From positions 26,826 through 90,825 of the forward strand of contig DHVE01000110.1 in NCBI GenBank assembly GCA_002412495.1: a stretch of DNA of 64,000 nucleotides. Reading direction: 5' to 3'. This document shows positions 54,330 through 63,776 of the stretch, piece after piece. The position numbers and the translations under genes are program-made. The number at the start of each line of letters is the position of its first letter. Within the stretch, counting starts at the first letter, position 1. This DNA is from Betaproteobacteria bacterium UBA5216. Its GTDB lineage: Bacteria > Pseudomonadota > Gammaproteobacteria > Burkholderiales > SG8-41. Below the pieces are notes generated by a model. It did no database searches. It was not told the DNA's origin and saw only the letters and a program-made list of their open reading frames with translations.

Positions 54330-54850
54330 TCGCATTTATCGAGGTTGGAGGCGTGTTGCTCGCGCTCGCTATAGCTGGAATGCCCATACATTTTCTTGTC
54401 TACGCTTTCATTGGCCGCCGCATGACGATTTTGCACAACGAACGCGGCATCTTCTTTTATCACCTCGCGTCTGCGCTCATGCTGAGCAGCCTTGCATGCG
54501 CAGGTGTGCTTGCAGCCCCATCCCCCGAAACTGCCGCAATCGCCGCCGCAATCGTCGCTGGCCATGGTATCTATAGCCTTACATTTCTCGAGTTCTGGTC
54601 GCTCTCGCAGATTAGTTACTCGCGGGAAATTCTCCTTCGGGCCAAGTCTGGAGCGTTTGACGGGCCTGATATACCGCAAGACCTACTCGACATAGGTGAG
54701 CAGAAGCGCGCGGGACGACTGCGGTCGCTGTCGGCCATTGGCCTGATCGAAGAGCATGAACACGAATGGCAGTTGACAGCTAAAGGGAGGATCGCATCAG
54801 CTGCGCTGCGACTGCTACAGTGGCTCCCTAACATGCATGGAGCAGGCTGA
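54326..54850 (+). CDS. small protein with three membrane segments and a winged-helix-like tail, first of a pair
   Basis: A 174-residue protein I do not recognise. Three hydrophobic segments (about 4-27, 42-62 and 68-90) are followed by a soluble tail whose end reads RAGRLRSLSAIGLIEEHEHE and WQLTAKGRIASAALRLLQWL; LxxxGLIE...W.LTxKGR is the pattern of a winged-helix wing and recognition area in MarR/PadR-like folds. HGIYSLTFLEFWSLSQISYS links membrane and tail. It is coupled to the Nudix gene by a 4-bp overlap and followed 2 bp later by a protein of the same layout. A membrane-tethered DNA- or protein-binding role is possible but unproven. Confidence 0.72.
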   Translation: MIAFIEVGGVLLALAIAGMPIHFLVYAFIGRRMTILHNERGIFFYHLASALMLSSLACAGVLAAPSPETAAIAAAIVAGHGIYSLTFLEFWSLSQISYSREILLRAKSGAFDGPDIPQDLLDIGEQKRAGRLRSLSAIGLIEEHEHEWQLTAKGRIASAALRLLQWLPNMHGAG

Positions 54851-54852
54851 AC

Positions 54853-55329
54853 ATGTGGATCGTAGCCAGCGGCACAGCATTCATGGCAAGTGTGGTGCTG
54901 CATGCTTTTGCGGTCCGGGTTTTCCGTGGCGCCAACAGCGTGGTGAGTTTCTTCGGCGTGGGTGTCGTGGTCGGCTGCACGATGCTCGCGGTAGTGGGTA
55001 CCCAGACCGGGTTCGGTTCGCCGCAGTTCATGGCCGCTGCGGCGACCTATGCATTCGCATGCGAGCTGTATGTGTTTCTGTTCACGCTCGCACTGTCAAG
55101 CATCTCCGCCAATCTCCTGGCGAAGCTGCATGCCGAAAGCATGACAACCGCTGAGGTGGAGACGCTATATGACAGTCGGCTCATGGTTAGCAACAGAGTA
55201 GAGCGGCTAATCAAATCCGGGTTCATGGACAGAAGCCCATCCGGCGTTGTCATTTCAGTTCGAGGTAAACGACTTTTGCGCACTCTAAACAGGTTACGGT
55301 CATTCTTCGGGCACGACGTGCTTTGTTGA
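54853..55329 (+). CDS. small protein with three membrane segments and a winged-helix-like tail, second of a pair
   Basis: A 158-residue protein of unknown function. Three hydrophobic segments (about 4-23, 30-50 and 61-87, with FACELYVFLFTLALSSISAN) precede a 60-residue soluble tail: SMTTAEVETLYDSRLMVSNR, VERLIKSGFMDRSPSGVVIS, VRGKRLLRTLNRLRSFFG. The helix-turn-helix-wing pattern (RLIKSGFM...G.xISxRGKRLL) is clearer than in its neighbour. The two proteins share layout, not obvious sequence identity. The first of three giant membrane-protein genes begins 33 bp later. Confidence 0.72.
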   Translation: MWIVASGTAFMASVVLHAFAVRVFRGANSVVSFFGVGVVVGCTMLAVVGTQTGFGSPQFMAAAATYAFACELYVFLFTLALSSISANLLAKLHAESMTTAEVETLYDSRLMVSNRVERLIKSGFMDRSPSGVVISVRGKRLLRTLNRLRSFFGHDVLC

Positions 55330-55362
55330 GGATCTGCACGAACACCACTTGGCACGTCAATT

Positions 55363-57783
55363 ATGCAATTCCAAAATAATCTCGAGAGGAATTCTCGAAA
55401 GCAGAAATATTGGGATTACCGTGATTTGTTTGCAATTGCGCCGTTAGCGGCTCTAATTTGCGCACTTTTCAGGCTTCATGTCTTCGGGGAAACGCTGTAC
55501 CTGGGTAATCCGGATCGGCTGAACAATAACCTCAAAGTGACCAAGTTTCACGTAGACCAACTGGTCAGTTCGGGCTCAATTCAGGCTTGGAATGATCACG
55601 AGTTACTCGGTTTTGACACATTTGCACTTCCTTACACATTCCCCAACCCAGTCACTTTTTTCGCAAGCTGGGTGGGATCGGACCACCTGTACGTGTTCGC
55701 CGGCTACATCTCTCCTCTCTTGTTGTTCCTCTCCGGTGTCGCGGCATACGCTTTTATTCGCGAAATTGTCCGCGACCGAACAGCTTCTTTTGTAGGCGCC
55801 GCGACGTATCAGCTTTCTACGATTGCCGTACTGAAAGTAAGTCAGAACGACATGAGTTTCATTGTGTTCGTCCTGTTTCCATTACTCCTGCTCGCCATTC
55901 GGCGGGTCTCATGGCGAAACGCAGCGCCTCAAGCCGTTCTAATCGGGCTGCTTTGCTTTGCGCTGCTCCAGTTTGCCTTTCTTCAGAAGGCAGCTTACGC
56001 ATTAATCTGCGCAGCCAGTTATGTTATTGTTTTGTCATTATCAAGGAAAAGTCTTGCTCCGGTTGTCGCAGGCGGCATCGGGGCGCTGAGCGCTGCCGTC
56101 GCCGCCGCCCCGCGGTTCTACGGCCTGTTTGAAGCGATGGGGCAATACACGCGTTTTGGTGCCACCGCTCCCTATGCTTCCATGCCAATCGAGTTACTCC
56201 GCTGGTTTGACCCCTTCCTGTTTGGAGCGAGTTTCACTGAAGCGCAAGCGTCAGGAAGCACGCTTAACCTTTCAGAAGGGTTTCTACTATATGTCGGCGC
56301 ACTCGCACCGCTCCTGCTTGGCTATGCCCTCTGGAGGTCAGCAACGAGCGGAGATCGGGGGCATGGCGCCTCCCGCGCCGAGTGGATTTTCTTGTGGGCC
56401 ATGCTCGTCATTCCCCTGCTTGTGGTTACCTACCGACCAGCATTGATGGTTGTTTACTGGACATTCATGAAGGTCGATTTCATACACGGCCGAATCTTAA
56501 TTGTGGCGTTGCTCCCCGCCTGCGTCTTCATTGCTTGGAGCCTACATCTTATCCGCAAGCTTGCTAGTGAAGGACATGGCGTCACTATTCTGCACCGACT
56601 ACTGCCCGGCCTTTTGGTGGGCGTTGGATTAGTCGCCTTTTTGGAAACTCTGGCGCATTCCAACATAGGCCATGTCTTTCGCCTAACCTTTGTAGAATGG
56701 CCTATTCAGGATGCGTCGGCGATCCGCGTGGCAGGTTCTATCGTCTGTTTCGGTGTTCTAGTCCTGACGATTCTCCGGGCACCTGCCCGTCTGTCAGAAT
56801 CGGCGTGGTTTACCTTGTGCACATTTATGGTCGTCCAGATGTTTTCGACAGCAAACTTGCAGATCAATGGTTCGCACGCCACGGAATCACCCATCCCGTT
56901 TCAGAACGGCGATGTATACCATGCGGCGCGCAACGCATTCCACATGCCGTCGGACAGCGATATCCATGCACTGGCGGACAGACTACAGACCGATCAATAC
57001 CGCAGCGTACTGATCTGCGACGGTTCGATTGCCGGTGGCTTCTGCGCAGCGCACGTAGCCGAATATTGGAAACTTCGGGTCGCGGACGGATATTACGGGT
57101 TTGGAATTCCCGCCCGGCTCGCAACACTTCCACTCAAATCTGCGCTGGGCCTGCGACAGCTTATATTCACATCTGATCAAGACTTGCCGTGGGCGACGCT
57201 TGGTCTCATGAATGTGAAATACGTCGTGAAAGTTTCACCCGGCATGTATGGCTATTCTATAGGCGAGTCACGAGCTCCCAGCACTGTGCTCGAAAATCAT
57301 GAACGAGTAACTCCCCGCGCTTTCTTCGCAGCAGAGGTGAATCAGGTCGCCTCGGCCGCTGAGGCGGCCTCGCGGATATTTTCTTCCGACCTTGTCGTGG
57401 ACGTCGAACAAATAAGTATGTCCGAAGGCCTGCCTAATCGCATGTCCTCACTATCACAAGGCCAAGCTCAAATCTCAGGGACAGGGGACAAACTGAAAGT
57501 CAGATTTGAACCCGCCTCGTCAGCACGCTTTCTCGTCATTAACGAACTTTTCATGCCTCGGTGGATCGCTAGAATTGACGGACAGGACGCGCGCATTTAT
57601 CCAACAAATATATTTATGCGGGGGGTAATTGTACCGCCCGGCGTAAGAGAGATAACCTTCGAATACAAGCCCTTCGTACGAACCCGACTTGCCTGGCTTC
57701 TGAGAATCGCTGGAGGCCTGTTACTGCTGGCGGGTGTCGCGTCGCTACTGATAGCGTCCAACCGCAGATTGCGTGCCACTTAG
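55363..57783 (+). CDS. YfhO-like large membrane protein, probable GT-C-type glycosyltransferase
   Basis: An 806-residue protein with about twelve to thirteen membrane segments followed by a large exoplasmic domain and a final membrane helix (LAWLLRIAGGLLLLAGVASL). The C-terminal part has the YfhO signature: RFLVINELFMPRWIARIDGQ, IYPTNIFMRGVIVPPGVREI and TFEYKP. YfhO-type proteins in Gram-positives are needed to glycosylate lipoteichoic acid. The first exoplasmic loop (HVFGETLYLGNPDRLNNNLK) has an Asp near where GT-C enzymes carry the catalytic acid. The 33-bp gap to the small gene and 85 bp to the next giant gene suggest one transcript. Confidence 0.82.
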   Translation: MQFQNNLERNSRKQKYWDYRDLFAIAPLAALICALFRLHVFGETLYLGNPDRLNNNLKVTKFHVDQLVSSGSIQAWNDHELLGFDTFALPYTFPNPVTFFASWVGSDHLYVFAGYISPLLLFLSGVAAYAFIREIVRDRTASFVGAATYQLSTIAVLKVSQNDMSFIVFVLFPLLLLAIRRVSWRNAAPQAVLIGLLCFALLQFAFLQKAAYALICAASYVIVLSLSRKSLAPVVAGGIGALSAAVAAAPRFYGLFEAMGQYTRFGATAPYASMPIELLRWFDPFLFGASFTEAQASGSTLNLSEGFLLYVGALAPLLLGYALWRSATSGDRGHGASRAEWIFLWAMLVIPLLVVTYRPALMVVYWTFMKVDFIHGRILIVALLPACVFIAWSLHLIRKLASEGHGVTILHRLLPGLLVGVGLVAFLETLAHSNIGHVFRLTFVEWPIQDASAIRVAGSIVCFGVLVLTILRAPARLSESAWFTLCTFMVVQMFSTANLQINGSHATESPIPFQNGDVYHAARNAFHMPSDSDIHALADRLQTDQYRSVLICDGSIAGGFCAAHVAEYWKLRVADGYYGFGIPARLATLPLKSALGLRQLIFTSDQDLPWATLGLMNVKYVVKVSPGMYGYSIGESRAPSTVLENHERVTPRAFFAAEVNQVASAAEAASRIFSSDLVVDVEQISMSEGLPNRMSSLSQGQAQISGTGDKLKVRFEPASSARFLVINELFMPRWIARIDGQDARIYPTNIFMRGVIVPPGVREITFEYKPFVRTRLAWLLRIAGGLLLLAGVASLLIASNRRLRAT

Positions 57784-57868
57784 GTGCGCGCGTGCCTCGA
57801 CCGGTCAATGAGATCAACACTCCTCTCAGGCAAAGATATGCTACTCGATTCATACTTGGATCGCGCAA

Positions 57869-60637
57869 ATGCTTGACGCCTTGAACCATTCGGGGTTAAG
57901 CGACCAAAAGTCAGCACAAGGTGTCCGGGTTCTCGCAGCACAGATGATGCTGATTTTTTTGTTTTGCAATATCTGGTATTTGCACACCCTATCCTTCCCC
58001 TTGGTCGGCGAAGACGGCGCAACACAGTACTCCAATCTGACTGAGATGATTCAAGATCATCGGTTTTGGTCATCGAGCGTACCGCTGAAATGGCGGGAGG
58101 GTTTAGGGCAGCCAAACTTGTTTCTGGTCCCGGCCTTCGATCCGTTCTCTTGGCTGCTCTTCCTGCCCGGAGAGTCCGAGTTCTGGTTCCGTGTCTCGAT
58201 GGCTCTGCGTGCTTTCACCTGCTGGCTGGCGACATACGGGTTTGCGCGATCAATTGGAATAAAAGCTGCCGGTGTTTGTTCGGTTGTCGCGCTGGTCAAC
58301 ATGTACCTCAACTTCATGCTGACGGGTGCCTGGGGTATTCCCACTTTTGCAGGGATATACAACGCGACTCATTCGGCGATCTTTCCCGCAATGATGATGT
58401 TGATCGCACTACTGGTTCGCCAGCGCTCCCGCATTGGATTGCACACTGGCATGACCTTCGGGTTTTCTCTTCTTCTGGCGCTCACATACCCGATCGGCTC
58501 GGTACTCCCTCTATGCGTAGCGGGTCTTTTCTGCGTTATCACTTGCATATGGCCCGGTAGCGCTGCTCTCTCGCTGCGCGAGCGAGCGCTACGTACTGCA
58601 CTGGGTTGCGCGGCTCTAGCCATCCCTTTCCTCGCCCTTTGGCCGACTTGGGCAGCCGTTGTCGGCGTATCAGCACGCTCGGTATTCTCTACGGAATTGG
58701 TCGCCTACGGACAGCAATACCTGCTTCCTCATCTTTGGCATGATGTCACTCTGCCGATGAGGCTAATCATTCTCCTTAGCGTAATCACCGTAGCCGCCAC
58801 ATTCGGAAGGCGAAATCTACTGACCCCAGTAATTATCACGCTTCTAATAGTAATTCTAGGGGTCCAAACGGGAAACTTGATCAAACTCAATGGCGGCGTA
58901 CTTGGCTCGATTCTGGACCGCCTACCGAGACTGCATTACCTCGAGTTCTATCTGCCTGTGCTGTATGCAGTACTTGCAGGCTTCACAGTTGCAAAATGGC
59001 GGCTGATCCTGCGCCTTTTAAATGCGCGCAGCGCTTGGAATGCAGGGCTTTGGCTACGCGTCGCGGCAATCAGCGGATTTGCTGCAATTCTGTTCACCAT
59101 GGAACGAGGGTATGTATCGGTATTTATGGTCTTTGCGGGGATTGTCGTTATAGTCGCCAACCGGTCCACGATAGGGCGAGCGTTGTGCCGACGAAGCGAA
59201 TCCGTTGGTTCCGCGATCGCAGTCGCAACCTGGTGCGTGGCTGGAATAGCTGGATGGTATGTTTGGCCAGCGATGGTTCATCCAGTTTTCAAAGCAGACC
59301 TTCTCTGTAACACTCGTGACCTGCTTTGCAAGGACGGTGTAGGAAGAACTCTTGGTGCTGCAGGGAATCCGATTACCGAATTTCTTAAACAACGCCTGAA
59401 TTACCACCCACACTTTTCCGGACGCGCAGACACCTTGCTCGTGCCAGCGCCTAAGCTGCGCCTCGCAAAGGGTTTTGTCGATAACATCCCCCCTTGGCGA
59501 TTCGACACGATGCTCAGATGGTATAGCTTGGCCTACACGACGCAACATCGTCAATTCCCGCATTCCGGATACCTATTGAGCAGAGCGCCATCTTCTTTTT
59601 CCGAGTCCGATTTACCCGACTTGGCGTTCCGCATCCGAGCGCTAACGCGCAGCACTGATACTTTTAACGGCATATTGCCCGAAAGCGTCGCTCGGGAAAT
59701 GCTCAAAGATTCGGAAAGCACCTCTGGAGTTACTCCTGTCGTAAAAGTCGAAACGCACACGACCCCTGAAGAAGAAAGGCGGCGGCGTTCGTCAGCTGAA
59801 GACACTTTGGCGCGCGATGAAGTAACGCTGATGGTTGAGGAGCGGACAAGGGCATGGCTAGCGACCGGAAACGGCTTTCTATTACGATCGCTGCCACTTC
59901 AGGGCATTCCAGTTGCATCGTCCTACGAACAGGCACTGGACTACCTCTATTATCTGTTCTGGACTCGATATATTAATTTCGGGAGCATTGCGCAACCGTC
60001 AATAAACATGACCACGCTTCACCGCGCAGACCAGTCACGTTTGGCATTGGTTGGTATTCGATACCTTATCGCAAGGAACAGCATCTTTGCCCCTCCGCCA
60101 GATCTCCAGGCTGTATTCTCATGGAAAAACTATACCATCTACGAAGTACCGGACGCCAATATCAGTGGCTTTGCGGTAAGGAACGTGATTGAGGCTGGGT
60201 CTATAGAGGACGAACTTCGTGCCATGAGAGATGAACGCTTTGACCCACGCTCAACTGCTGTCATATCCCGCACCGAAGCATCTCGGCTCAGCCCCGGGAG
60301 GCTGAGCGCTGTGTCAGAATCTTCTATTGAACTTCATTCAAACCAAATCCGAGTTCGCGCCAAATCCACAGGCGAAAGTAGTTTGCTCGTACTCCCGTTC
60401 AAATACTCGCACTGCTGGGCACCGCACTGGCTTTCCGCCCCCGGCATGCTTATCCGCGCCGACACCTCTCTCTTGGCTATACAGTTTCGAGGCATTTTGG
60501 ATGTATCTCTAAAATGGAAGGCCGGCTATTTCAGTTCCCAGTGTTTGCGCGACGATCGTGACTTGATTCCCTCAGCGCGCGCAGCGGCGCATAGCCTGCC
60601 AGTATTTGATGCGGCTAGTCTAAGCTGTAAAAATTAG
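57869..60637 (+). CDS. 922-residue multi-spanning membrane protein with large exoplasmic domain
   Basis: I do not recognise a named family with certainty. The N-terminal ~490 residues hold about twelve hydrophobic segments; the first loop reads HTLSFPLVGEDGATQYSNLT with an acidic pair (ED) after the first helix, as in GT-C enzymes. From about residue 490 to the end the protein is soluble and exoplasmic, with Cys pairs (LLCNTRDLLCKDG) that could be disulfide-bonded and a YfhO-like end (SSLLVLPFKYSHCWAPHWLS). No terminal membrane helix is obvious. It sits between two other giant membrane-protein genes on one strand. Probably a surface glycosyltransferase or polymerase. Confidence 0.7.
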   Translation: MLDALNHSGLSDQKSAQGVRVLAAQMMLIFLFCNIWYLHTLSFPLVGEDGATQYSNLTEMIQDHRFWSSSVPLKWREGLGQPNLFLVPAFDPFSWLLFLPGESEFWFRVSMALRAFTCWLATYGFARSIGIKAAGVCSVVALVNMYLNFMLTGAWGIPTFAGIYNATHSAIFPAMMMLIALLVRQRSRIGLHTGMTFGFSLLLALTYPIGSVLPLCVAGLFCVITCIWPGSAALSLRERALRTALGCAALAIPFLALWPTWAAVVGVSARSVFSTELVAYGQQYLLPHLWHDVTLPMRLIILLSVITVAATFGRRNLLTPVIITLLIVILGVQTGNLIKLNGGVLGSILDRLPRLHYLEFYLPVLYAVLAGFTVAKWRLILRLLNARSAWNAGLWLRVAAISGFAAILFTMERGYVSVFMVFAGIVVIVANRSTIGRALCRRSESVGSAIAVATWCVAGIAGWYVWPAMVHPVFKADLLCNTRDLLCKDGVGRTLGAAGNPITEFLKQRLNYHPHFSGRADTLLVPAPKLRLAKGFVDNIPPWRFDTMLRWYSLAYTTQHRQFPHSGYLLSRAPSSFSESDLPDLAFRIRALTRSTDTFNGILPESVAREMLKDSESTSGVTPVVKVETHTTPEEERRRRSSAEDTLARDEVTLMVEERTRAWLATGNGFLLRSLPLQGIPVASSYEQALDYLYYLFWTRYINFGSIAQPSINMTTLHRADQSRLALVGIRYLIARNSIFAPPPDLQAVFSWKNYTIYEVPDANISGFAVRNVIEAGSIEDELRAMRDERFDPRSTAVISRTEASRLSPGRLSAVSESSIELHSNQIRVRAKSTGESSLLVLPFKYSHCWAPHWLSAPGMLIRADTSLLAIQFRGILDVSLKWKAGYFSSQCLRDDRDLIPSARAAAHSLPVFDAASLSCKN

Positions 60638-60695
60638 AATCCTGGACGATCTAGAATAAGTCTTCACCGTACGATCGACACGAATTTGGCCCACA

Positions 60696-63600
60696 TTGAA
60701 ATTTCGTATGACACCTGAAGGCAGCATCGCCGCTCTGGGCATACTTATCCGGTGGTTCTGCGTCGCCGCGCTGGGGATCATCGCCGCCGCGCATGCCGTA
60801 GAACTTGCCGCCCCATCGGACTTCATCGTTCAGTTGGCTCGCGCAGCCCTATCGCGCAGTAACCCGATCCCACCCACGTGGTACTTCCCTGCCAGTCGCA
60901 TCCTGATCTGGACTTGGGTCGGTGTTGGCGTCGCTGCGATAGGGGTCGTGATAGCCCTCAAGCGGGCCCGGTTGGTCGAGGCTTCGAGGTTCATCGCAAT
61001 ACTGTTGCCATCGGTAGTGCGGATTTCGCTCATGTTGCTTCCCGTCCTGCTCATTGTTGTCCTACTGGGCGCCAGCAATGTCGTATCGGCGTTCGACATT
61101 GGGTGGGCTGGATTCGAAAAAACGGGAAACGCATTGATTTTTTACCATATGGCACGTAGTGCTATCGCTTTGAGCGTAGCCGCAGCGATGCTCGGCTTGG
61201 GTTACTGGCTATTAACCTATGGATTCAAGCCTGACTTAGGTGTTGCGCGACTTCGCCAAGTCCTGCTGAGATCGTTCTTTCTCGGCGGGGCTGTATATGC
61301 TTTCGCCGGAACAGCACTGGCATTGGGTAGTTCTCTGACTCGGGCTGCAAGTCTTCTCTTGCTCATCTTGGGTATCGCTCTGCTGCCACGTCTGATTGGC
61401 GATTTGCTGAAAGCGAAAACCGAAAATGACCGCGTGGAACACACAGCAAGCTGGCCGTGGATCGCCGGCTCGCTGTCGCTCTGGCTCGCCGGCGGTGTAG
61501 GGCTCCTCTTATTTGCTAGTAAAGGCCTTTACCCGGGTGTTGCCGACGGGGATGTCTGGGTGCACTACCTGCATTACCTTCGCATCGTAGTCGAAACGGG
61601 AAGCTCATTACCCAACGAGGTCTGGTATCATTTTTTTCTTTCCAAGGGTGCGGGGCTGTTCTTCCTCACCGCGGTCATCAGTGATCCGCTTGCACCGCAA
61701 CTCGTCTCCTCTCTGTTCATTGGGGCCGCAGCGGTAATCGTCTATGACCTTCTGCGTATGGCCGATACCGAGCAGCACTGGGCTGCGCTTGGTGTTGTGC
61801 TGTTTATGGGCGCTTACGTTTCCACTTCATCTGGCGAGGGCGCATGGGGATACTTTTTCAAGCACCACGAAGTCATGGCAGGACTCATTGCCTTCATCTT
61901 CTGGGAAATGGCGTCGACCTTCAGGACCGATTCAATTCAGCATCACCCCTCGAGGCGGGTGCTTTTGGCCGTCGTTCTGCACCTCGGCTTCTTTCAGCCG
62001 GTTGGCGCCTTCCTTGCCATAACGTCACTCTTGCTCATCATCGTATTAGCACTTTGGGTGCGGCGCCGCCGCGATGTTGCAGCCATTGCCCTGCAAAGCA
62101 TAACGCTTCTCCTCATAGGAGTAATTGGATCGTTAGTACTTAACTTCGTGATCACCGGCCTTGCGGAATTGGTCCCTACGCAGCTCATGTGGGCGATTGC
62201 CGATCGCGCTAAATTTCTCTCGTCCACAGGCTTCGGGGTTGTAGCGTATTTCCTCCAAGAGCACAACGCCCTTGGCGGAACAGTCGATGCAATGTTGTTG
62301 GGCAAGCTCCTACGCTACGACTATTTTCGTTTACTTCTATCGCCTATCATGCTGTTTTTGATCGGCATTGCATTGACGGCAGGATTACTGCGCATGTGCG
62401 CCGTGGTTCGCACAGAGCCAGCGCGTATGGATCCAGCTCGCGCGCTGTCATACGAGATCGTGGCGTTCTTCAGCCCCCTAGTGTTGTTCGGGCTAGCTGT
62501 AGTGAACCTAAGTACTTTCCGGCTGCTGGGCATTCTTACACTCCCGATTGCCATGTTAGGCGCCCTTGGATTGAGCTTTGCAGCGAAGACTTACGTTCGA
62601 TCTCAGCGACAATCCAACATAACTGCATGCCTTGGGCTGATCTTCAGCATGAGCGTTTCCGCAAGTATTCTCCAGAACATGGGGCCTGAGCGTGGCGCTT
62701 CCGTTCAGCGCTTTCTGTCGGGAAGAGATTCGCTTCTCGCTGTGCTTAGTTACACGGAAAGGAATTGGGGTCAGGATCGGTTTCTGGAAGATCTCGTATC
62801 GATACGGAAAAAAATTGGCCCCAATGCAAAAATATTTTCGTTTGGCCATCAGGCCGACCCGAGTTACGCATTTCCGGGTCGCGGGCTGGTTTCCGAACCA
62901 TCGTATGACTTGGGTCCAAAGCTAGGTGAAATTGTGTTTGGCGAGCCCGGGCACGCCAAGAAATTGCTGCAAGCCGACGGACTGGACTACTTTTTCATAT
63001 CGTTCCGTGGTGACAGCGCATATCTTTTCAACAGCTTGGCTTTCAGCAGACTCTTCAAGGGAGACAATCTCGCACGATACTTCTCTCTAGTGTATTCAAA
63101 CCGGGACTCCTACCTTCTCACTTGGCGCCATAGTGCTTCTGACTCGGCCTTGCCCGATCGCCTGACGAGGCTCCTCGAGCTGAAGCAGACAGCCGCCATG
63201 TTCCTCCCGTTCTCAAATGTGATGCCCTCGATTGGCGATATCGAGGGCTTTATATTGTCTCAAACGAAGTTACTGCCTGCCTTTTGCGAGGGACCAGTCC
63301 TGAACAAGCAGGTCAGCGCATCTATAAACACTACCCTGAAATCCATAGCGGTTACTCTCCTCCAGAGAAGGCTTGGCGCAGTAGATCTTGTGCACACCGA
63401 CAACATTGCCCTTGCGAGCCGTATTGTCGACAAATTTCGGGAGCGGCTCGATACCTACCTTACCGGAGATCTCGCAACAGCTCGGGCTAGCGTTGCGTTT
63501 GGTACTCCTACCTGTCTAATCGAGATTGAACAGTTCTCAAGGCAAGTCGCCAAGCAGGTAATGCAGGAAATGTCAGATATCGCCACCCAGGAAATTGACG

Positions 63601-63776
63601 TTGATTTCGGCCCCGGTTTCGGACGCCTGCTTACCAATAGGAATGAACGATGGCCTTTCGGTGAAATCTATCAAAATGAAACAAATTTTTCGCTGCGACA
63701 GGATGGAGCATCTGTCATAGACAGAGGTGGGCTGTCGATCAGGAAATGGGTTAGAAAATTCTTCCTGCGCGATTGA
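60696..63776 (+). CDS. 1026-residue multi-spanning membrane protein with large C-terminal domain
   Basis: No family recognised. About fourteen to sixteen hydrophobic segments fill residues 1-640 (for example WFCVAALGIIAAAHAVELAA and LMLLPVLLIVVLLGASNVVS); a loop reading LYPGVADGDVWVHYLHYLRI carries acidic residues as in GT-C proteins. The last ~380 residues are soluble, with NWGQDRFLEDLVSIRKKIGP and DYFFISFRGDSAYLFNSLAF, and no terminal membrane helix. TTG at 60696 is used; ATG at 60708 would remove four residues. It is the last gene of the block; no neighbour follows within the window. A role in polysaccharide polymerisation or modification is inferred from context. Confidence 0.68.
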   Translation: MKFRMTPEGSIAALGILIRWFCVAALGIIAAAHAVELAAPSDFIVQLARAALSRSNPIPPTWYFPASRILIWTWVGVGVAAIGVVIALKRARLVEASRFIAILLPSVVRISLMLLPVLLIVVLLGASNVVSAFDIGWAGFEKTGNALIFYHMARSAIALSVAAAMLGLGYWLLTYGFKPDLGVARLRQVLLRSFFLGGAVYAFAGTALALGSSLTRAASLLLLILGIALLPRLIGDLLKAKTENDRVEHTASWPWIAGSLSLWLAGGVGLLLFASKGLYPGVADGDVWVHYLHYLRIVVETGSSLPNEVWYHFFLSKGAGLFFLTAVISDPLAPQLVSSLFIGAAAVIVYDLLRMADTEQHWAALGVVLFMGAYVSTSSGEGAWGYFFKHHEVMAGLIAFIFWEMASTFRTDSIQHHPSRRVLLAVVLHLGFFQPVGAFLAITSLLLIIVLALWVRRRRDVAAIALQSITLLLIGVIGSLVLNFVITGLAELVPTQLMWAIADRAKFLSSTGFGVVAYFLQEHNALGGTVDAMLLGKLLRYDYFRLLLSPIMLFLIGIALTAGLLRMCAVVRTEPARMDPARALSYEIVAFFSPLVLFGLAVVNLSTFRLLGILTLPIAMLGALGLSFAAKTYVRSQRQSNITACLGLIFSMSVSASILQNMGPERGASVQRFLSGRDSLLAVLSYTERNWGQDRFLEDLVSIRKKIGPNAKIFSFGHQADPSYAFPGRGLVSEPSYDLGPKLGEIVFGEPGHAKKLLQADGLDYFFISFRGDSAYLFNSLAFSRLFKGDNLARYFSLVYSNRDSYLLTWRHSASDSALPDRLTRLLELKQTAAMFLPFSNVMPSIGDIEGFILSQTKLLPAFCEGPVLNKQVSASINTTLKSIAVTLLQRRLGAVDLVHTDNIALASRIVDKFRERLDTYLTGDLATARASVAFGTPTCLIEIEQFSRQVAKQVMQEMSDIATQEIDVDFGPGFGRLLTNRNERWPFGEIYQNETNFSLRQDGASVIDRGGLSIRKWVRKFFLRD

